43,238 nucleotides of DNA from Gammaproteobacteria bacterium (lineage in GTDB: Bacteria; Pseudomonadota; Gammaproteobacteria; Steroidobacterales; GCA-2729495). Positions 41,705 through 43,238 of this stretch are shown here, in pieces. The stretch covers positions 1-43,238 of the forward strand of contig JASJBD010000013.1 of assembly GCA_030066665.1 (NCBI GenBank), read 5' to 3'. A model generated the notes under the pieces. That model saw only the letters and a list, made by a program, of their open reading frames with translations, was not told the DNA's origin and ran no database searches. Made by a program: the position numbers and the translations under genes. Each line of letters begins with the position of its first letter. Position 1 is the first letter of the stretch.

Positions 41705-42636
41705 TCGATGGCTCCGTTGGCCGGCTGGTCGGTAGCGGCCGTATTGATACGTTCCCGCTCGCTCGGCGCCGGCTCTGCGACGATTGGCGCGGTTTGCTCG
41801 CCGGGCCAGATCAGCAACACTTCGCGCACCCGGCTGAGACGTGCCGCGGGCTGCGCAGTTACGGTCAGAAATGACGCGCCCGTTTCGTTCGTCACGGCGG
41901 ATACGGTTGCGACCGGATAACCGGCCGGGAACGTGCCGCCGAGGCCAGACGTAACCAGCAGGTCGCCCGGCACGATGTCAGCATTGCGCGGCAGGAATGG
42001 CAGCGACAGTTCATCGAGTTGTCCGGTGCCGACTGCGATGGTGCGCTGGCGATTGCGCAGTACTTCCACGGGCAGTGCGTGCTCCACGTCCGTAATCAGG
42101 ATCGCCTCGGCCGAAAACACCTGGTCACGAGTAACCTGCCCGACGACCCCGTCGGCATCGATCAGCGCCTGGCCGACGAAAACGTCATCGTCACTGCCTT
42201 TGTTGACGATGATCTGGTGCCGGAACGGATTCATGTCCACGGCCATGATTTCGGCAATCAGCACCCGGTCGCTGACCTTGGCGGTCGAGTCGAGGAGCGC
42301 CCGCAGGCGGGCATTTTCCTGTTCCAGCGATGCCATGGTCTGCAACCGGCCATCACGCGCGAGCACGCGCTGTCGCAGCATGCGGTTTTCTTCAAGCAGC
42401 TGCCGCCGGGTAACCATGTTTTCACGCACCCAGCGTCCGAACGCGACCGGGGAGTCGATCAGTACCTGGACCGGGTAGGCGGACGCGGCCAGCAGCCGGC
42501 GCAAATCGACGAGTAATTCGCTGCGACTGTCGGCTACCATCAGGCCGATCGCGAGCGCACAGATCGCAACCGCGCGCAGACCCGGCGTGGTCTCACGATA
42601 GCCTCGTTGCTTGCTGTCAGTCGTGCCGAGCGCCAT
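41701..42636 (-). CDS. mreC: rod shape-determining protein MreC
   Basis: 311 residues. A single N-terminal anchor (about 20-38), a coiled coil (about 75-115: REN...EENRMLRQRV, SLEQENARLRALL), then the periplasmic beta domain with GVVGQVT and NADIVPGDLLVTSGLGG. MreC activates PBP2-RodA. The C-terminal tail after residue 280 is proline- and alanine-rich, likely disordered. mreB ends 66 bases upstream, with a palindrome between. Confidence 0.95.
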   Translation of the reverse strand: MALGTTDSKQRGYRETTPGLRAVAICALAIGLMVADSRSELLVDLRRLLAASAYPVQVLIDSPVAFGRWVRENMVTRRQLLEENRMLRQRVLARDGRLQTMASLEQENARLRALLDSTAKVSDRVLIAEIMAVDMNPFRHQIIVNKGSDDDVFVGQALIDADGVVGQVTRDQVFSAEAILITDVEHALPVEVLRNRQRTIAVGTGQLDELSLPFLPRNADIVPGDLLVTSGLGGTFPAGYPVATVSAVTNETGASFLTVTAQPAARLSRVREVLLIWPGEQTAPIVAEPAPSERERINTAATDQPANGAIE

Positions 42637-42673
42637 GCCCCAGGAACATCCGGACCGCGCGGCGGCTCGGCAG

Positions 42674-42689
42674 GGTCACGATCGTGACC
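42674..42689. repeat. 16-bp perfect palindrome between mreB and mreC
   Basis: GGTCACGATCGTGACC is its own reverse complement over all 16 bases. It lies in the 66-base mreB-mreC spacer, about 38 bases before the mreC start. In RNA it could form a hairpin of about six pairs; no T-run follows. It may set the MreB/MreC ratio by processing or partial termination, or bind a dimeric protein. Confidence 0.5.
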
Positions 42690-42702
42690 TCCCGATCTGC
42701 GG

Positions 42703-43238
<536 letters not shown>

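Overview
The window reads as an ordinary chromosomal segment of a GC-rich gammaproteobacterium. Two conserved gammaproteobacterial gene orders support this: lptD-surA-pdxA-rsmA-apaG-apaH, and mreB-mreC-mreD-mrdA-rodA-mltB-rlpA-dacA-dat-ybeD-lipB. Lineages between Chromatiales, Xanthomonadales and Woeseiales often have the mre cluster joined to rodA/mltB/rlpA; placing the organism there is inference. I see no tRNA, rRNA, CRISPR array, insertion sequence, integrase or phage gene.

Left part (1-11.6 kb): the end of a ParA-like ATPase gene; a cysteine-rich secreted protein; a leftward operon GST - Tat-exported amidohydrolase - cytochrome c - TauD/TfdA dioxygenase; a rightward trio sulfotransferase - GT4 glycosyltransferase - polysaccharide deacetylase; a leftward two-gene cyclic-di-GMP operon (HD-GYP then GGDEF/EAL) with a CRP-type site at about -41.5 of a predicted promoter; and a Tat-exported FAD amine oxidase.

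Middle (11.6-24.9 kb): a structured 366-base divergent intergenic region holds a leftward terminator, a long inverted repeat and a G-quadruplex motif, and may encode a small RNA. A large subtilase lipoprotein follows. Then come an NnrU membrane protein diverging from a five-gene rightward unit (orphan molybdenum hydroxylase large subunit, queuosine-precursor transporter, GNAT, NTF2-like protein, short DksA/TraR protein), a secreted VOC protein, a second GST, a DUF255/YyaL protein, and lgt-thyA.

Right part (24.9-43.2 kb): housekeeping envelope genes. The apaH-to-lptD operon (leftward) serves outer-membrane LPS export (LptD), its folding (SurA), pyridoxal phosphate synthesis (PdxA) and rRNA methylation (RsmA). 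murU diverges from lptD. A YhbS-like acetyltransferase gene and a small secreted protein gene follow. The elongasome operon, transcribed leftward from mreB, couples cell shape (MreBCD, PBP2, RodA) to peptidoglycan trimming (MltB, RlpA, DacA) and, at its end, to D-amino acid and lipoate metabolism (Dat, YbeD, LipB). Five junctions in it are ATGA stop/start overlaps. A 22-bp-arm inverted repeat separates convergent thyA and apaH.

The most interesting items are the CRP-site/c-di-GMP phosphodiesterase operon whose HD-GYP protein lacks the histidine of its HD pair, the structured non-coding region at 11.75-11.88 kb, the amidohydrolase-cytochrome-dioxygenase operon, the sulfotransferase glycan trio, and the thyA/apaH palindromic element.
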